Positions 62,425 to 64,000 of a stretch of 64,000 nt of DNA are shown here, one piece after another (position 1 is the first letter of the stretch; every line of letters begins with the position of its first letter). A model generated the notes under the pieces. It was not told the DNA's origin. It did not search any database and saw only the letters and a program-made list of their open reading frames with translations. Position numbers and translations under genes: made by a program. Origin of the DNA: Clostridium sp. CM027. GTDB taxonomy: Bacteria > Bacillota > Clostridia > Clostridiales > Clostridiaceae. The stretch covers positions 682,001 through 746,000 of the forward strand of contig NZ_CP077725.1 of the NCBI RefSeq assembly GCF_024730565.1. The letters are read 5' to 3'.

Positions 62425-63426
62425 TTAATATGTGTCAGCTAGATCATTCCTGCCTTTTAATACATCCTGCTGTATAATCTGTAACACTTTTTCAGACTCT
62501 TCATATATTGGACTGTGGGCAGATTCCTTAAAAAGATAAAATCCCTTTGCAGGTGCACCAAGTTTTTTAAGATAAGCTTCCGACATCGAATAGTTTACCG
62601 TATAATCATATATTCCCGAAAAGAAATATACCGGAATATCAAGTTTTGTTATCTTGTTACTCAAACCCGTTCTGTAAAGCTCCTCGTTTAAAACAGTAGA
62701 ATTTGAAAATGCTTTTCCACGCCATATATTAATTTTTTCTCTCAAGGTATATTCGCGATTCTGCATAACTGGCATAAAAATTCCGGTGACTACTGATTTC
62801 ATCTTATGTGTTGTACCAATTCCTGCTCTATGCATCACATTATCCCTTATTTTATTGTATGCATCTGGCAGATGATCCATTGTTTCAATAGGTATTGCCT
62901 GAAGCTTCTTTACAGTTTTTTCATCACCTGTTACCTTGTAGTACTTAAGCATATATTTATATGCAATTTTTTCCGATTCCATTTGATTTGATATTTGTCC
63001 GACACCAATATAAGCATGGTATAACTCATATGATTTTGCCGCTGCCTCTATAGCTATGTATGAACCCCATGAGTGTCCCATAAGGTATATTTTATCTTGT
63101 CCAAACCGTTTACGCAGATAGTTCGTTACTTCTATTGTGTCAGATACAAACTGTTCTGTTGTCATTGTTTTTGCTGAGATATCACTGCTATAGGACAAAC
63201 CCGCGCCACGCTGATTCCACCATGCTACCGTAAAATATTTCTCAAGTCCCGTAGGGTATGTTTCGGTAAGTGGATGTTCCGGCATACCAGGGCCTCCGTG
63301 AACAAAAAGCAGTACTGGATTTGATGCATTCTCACTTTTAATAATCATTCCCATCTTCGCTCCGTTAATTTTAACATAAACTTTTTCCGAAATACTGCCC
63401 TCTATAACATTTCTTTGTCTTTTCAT
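62425..63426 (-). CDS. alpha/beta hydrolase of proline iminopeptidase type
   Basis: The 333-residue protein has LLFVHGGPGMPEHP (HGGPG oxyanion motif), VAWWNQRGAGLSY and the nucleophile elbow IYLMGHSWGSYIAIEAA (Ser). The acid lies in YFFSGIYDYTVNY and the histidine in KESAHSPIYEE. HGGPG with WWNQRGAG marks the S33 peptidase-like group, though many act on other esters or amides. A GGAGGAT site precedes the start. No signal peptide. Confidence 0.87.
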   Translation of the reverse strand: MKRQRNVIEGSISEKVYVKINGAKMGMIIKSENASNPVLLFVHGGPGMPEHPLTETYPTGLEKYFTVAWWNQRGAGLSYSSDISAKTMTTEQFVSDTIEVTNYLRKRFGQDKIYLMGHSWGSYIAIEAAAKSYELYHAYIGVGQISNQMESEKIAYKYMLKYYKVTGDEKTVKKLQAIPIETMDHLPDAYNKIRDNVMHRAGIGTTHKMKSVVTGIFMPVMQNREYTLREKINIWRGKAFSNSTVLNEELYRTGLSNKITKLDIPVYFFSGIYDYTVNYSMSEAYLKKLGAPAKGFYLFKESAHSPIYEESEKVLQIIQQDVLKGRNDLADTY

Positions 63427-63707
63427 AATATCCTCCTTTTCGAATGCTTCACCTTGAGTTTAACACATAAATAAAAATGTGGATAATATAAACAATTAAG
63501 ACAAAGAAAATTAGTAGTATGTATAAATTAACTCATCCACTTTTAAAAACAGTAATTTATGGTGCATAATGGTATAATTGACTTAAAATTATTGCATGAT
63601 TTGAATTACTAAAAACACAGTGTCATAATTTACAATATCTAACGTGTTTGTACTATTTAAGTGAATTGAGAATCAAATTATTTTATGTTGAAAGAGTGGT
63701 GATTCAT

Positions 63708-64000
63708 ATGTCCATTAGTATTAGAAAAAAATTTCATGACTTAGTAAATAAGGCAGAATATAATAGCTATGAAAAAACAGTAGAACAAATAAATCGTCTT
63801 AGATTTGATTCATTGGATAATACTGAATTTCTAAATAAATCACATGGGCTCAGGAGTAAGCTTTTAGAGTATACATCTATGGATGACATAATTATAGAAG
63901 TCTTTGCACTTACAAAACAGGCGGTTAAAAGAGTACTAGGACTCATTACTTACGACGAGCAACTGATTGCTGGCATAGCTATGCATAATGGAAGATTAAT
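63708..64000 (+). CDS. SecA-like protein, N-terminal part (runs off the window)
   Basis: The 97 visible residues read SIRKKFHDLVNKAEYNSYEKTVEQINRLRFDSLDN, then KLLEYTSMDDIIIEVFALTKQAVKRVLGLITYDEQLIAGIAMHNGRLI. The end matches the SecA DEAD N-terminal region around RxLGxRxYDxQLxGGxxLHxGxIAEM. The shortened N-terminus and changed residues (LGLITYDEQLIAGIAMHNGRL) suggest an accessory or diverged SecA rather than the housekeeping one. The start at 63708 follows GAGTGGTG. Confidence 0.8.
   Translation, partial: MSISIRKKFHDLVNKAEYNSYEKTVEQINRLRFDSLDNTEFLNKSHGLRSKLLEYTSMDDIIIEVFALTKQAVKRVLGLITYDEQLIAGIAMHNGRL

Noticed and set aside
1-64000. CRISPR arrays, tRNA and rRNA genes
   Set aside because: No regularly spaced direct repeats, cloverleaf-like tRNA sequences or rRNA stretches were noticed on reading.

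Overview
The window is very AT-rich, and its gene types (TTG/GTG starts behind strong AGGAGG-like ribosome binding sites, a T-box leader, a clostridial-type corrinoid methyltransferase operon, many short gene relics) point to a low-GC Firmicute, most likely Clostridium or a close relative. No rRNA, tRNA or CRISPR array was seen. Much of the window is a graveyard of mobile DNA, with a few intact operons between the relics.

Left part (1-18.8 kb). After the tail of a membrane protein comes an IscB (OMEGA) nuclease gene with a plausible upstream guide RNA and a broken IS200/IS605 transposase. It abuts the 38-bp end of a Tn3-family transposon (2103-8832). Inside that transposon lie a truncated integrase, the 5' part of a group II intron, an internally deleted Tn3 transposase, and a metallo-beta-lactamase-fold hydrolase gene. 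The hydrolase gene is split by a complete-looking four-gene TGT...ACA transposon of the Mu/Tn7-like DDE+AAA type, with a 7-bp direct repeat. A secreted type I pullulanase gene follows, flanked by two inverted 162-bp transposon ends, then a second Tn3 relic, an IS30 relic, an IS3/IS150-type element, and an IS66 transposase split by another IS3-type element.

Middle (18.8-35 kb). This part holds a LacI-type regulator with an in-frame TGA, an OmpR-type two-component pair, an amidase-domain protein, a translationally coupled pair (phytase-like cysteine phosphatase and GxGYxYP putative glycosidase), a coiled-coil protein with a possible ribbon-helix-helix start, a VanZ-domain protein, many truncated genes, and a 1.2-kb Tn3 deletion derivative carrying a GyrI-like gene.

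Right part (35-64 kb). A five-gene corrinoid methyl-transfer operon plus methionine gamma-lyase has a near-consensus promoter and a terminator. It is bracketed by inverted copies of a ~175-bp repeat and by copies of a ~130-nt candidate structured RNA. Next come a 274-bp Tn3-derived miniature element with a perfect 5-bp target duplication, another Tn3-like unit with acetyltransferase and DUF4829-like cargo, and a decayed threonyl-tRNA synthetase gene that keeps its promoter and T-box. A three-recombinase RIT element interrupts a serine resolvase gene. A complete response regulator/kinase/ABC exporter operon of the peptide-sensing type, a DUF2178 membrane gene behind regulator fragments, a proline-iminopeptidase-like hydrolase and the start of a SecA-like gene close the window.

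The common thread is a family of Tn3-type transposons whose short terminal repeats recur across the window. Several carry one metabolic or resistance-like gene between the transposase end and the right terminal repeat, and most have lost their transposase by internal deletion.
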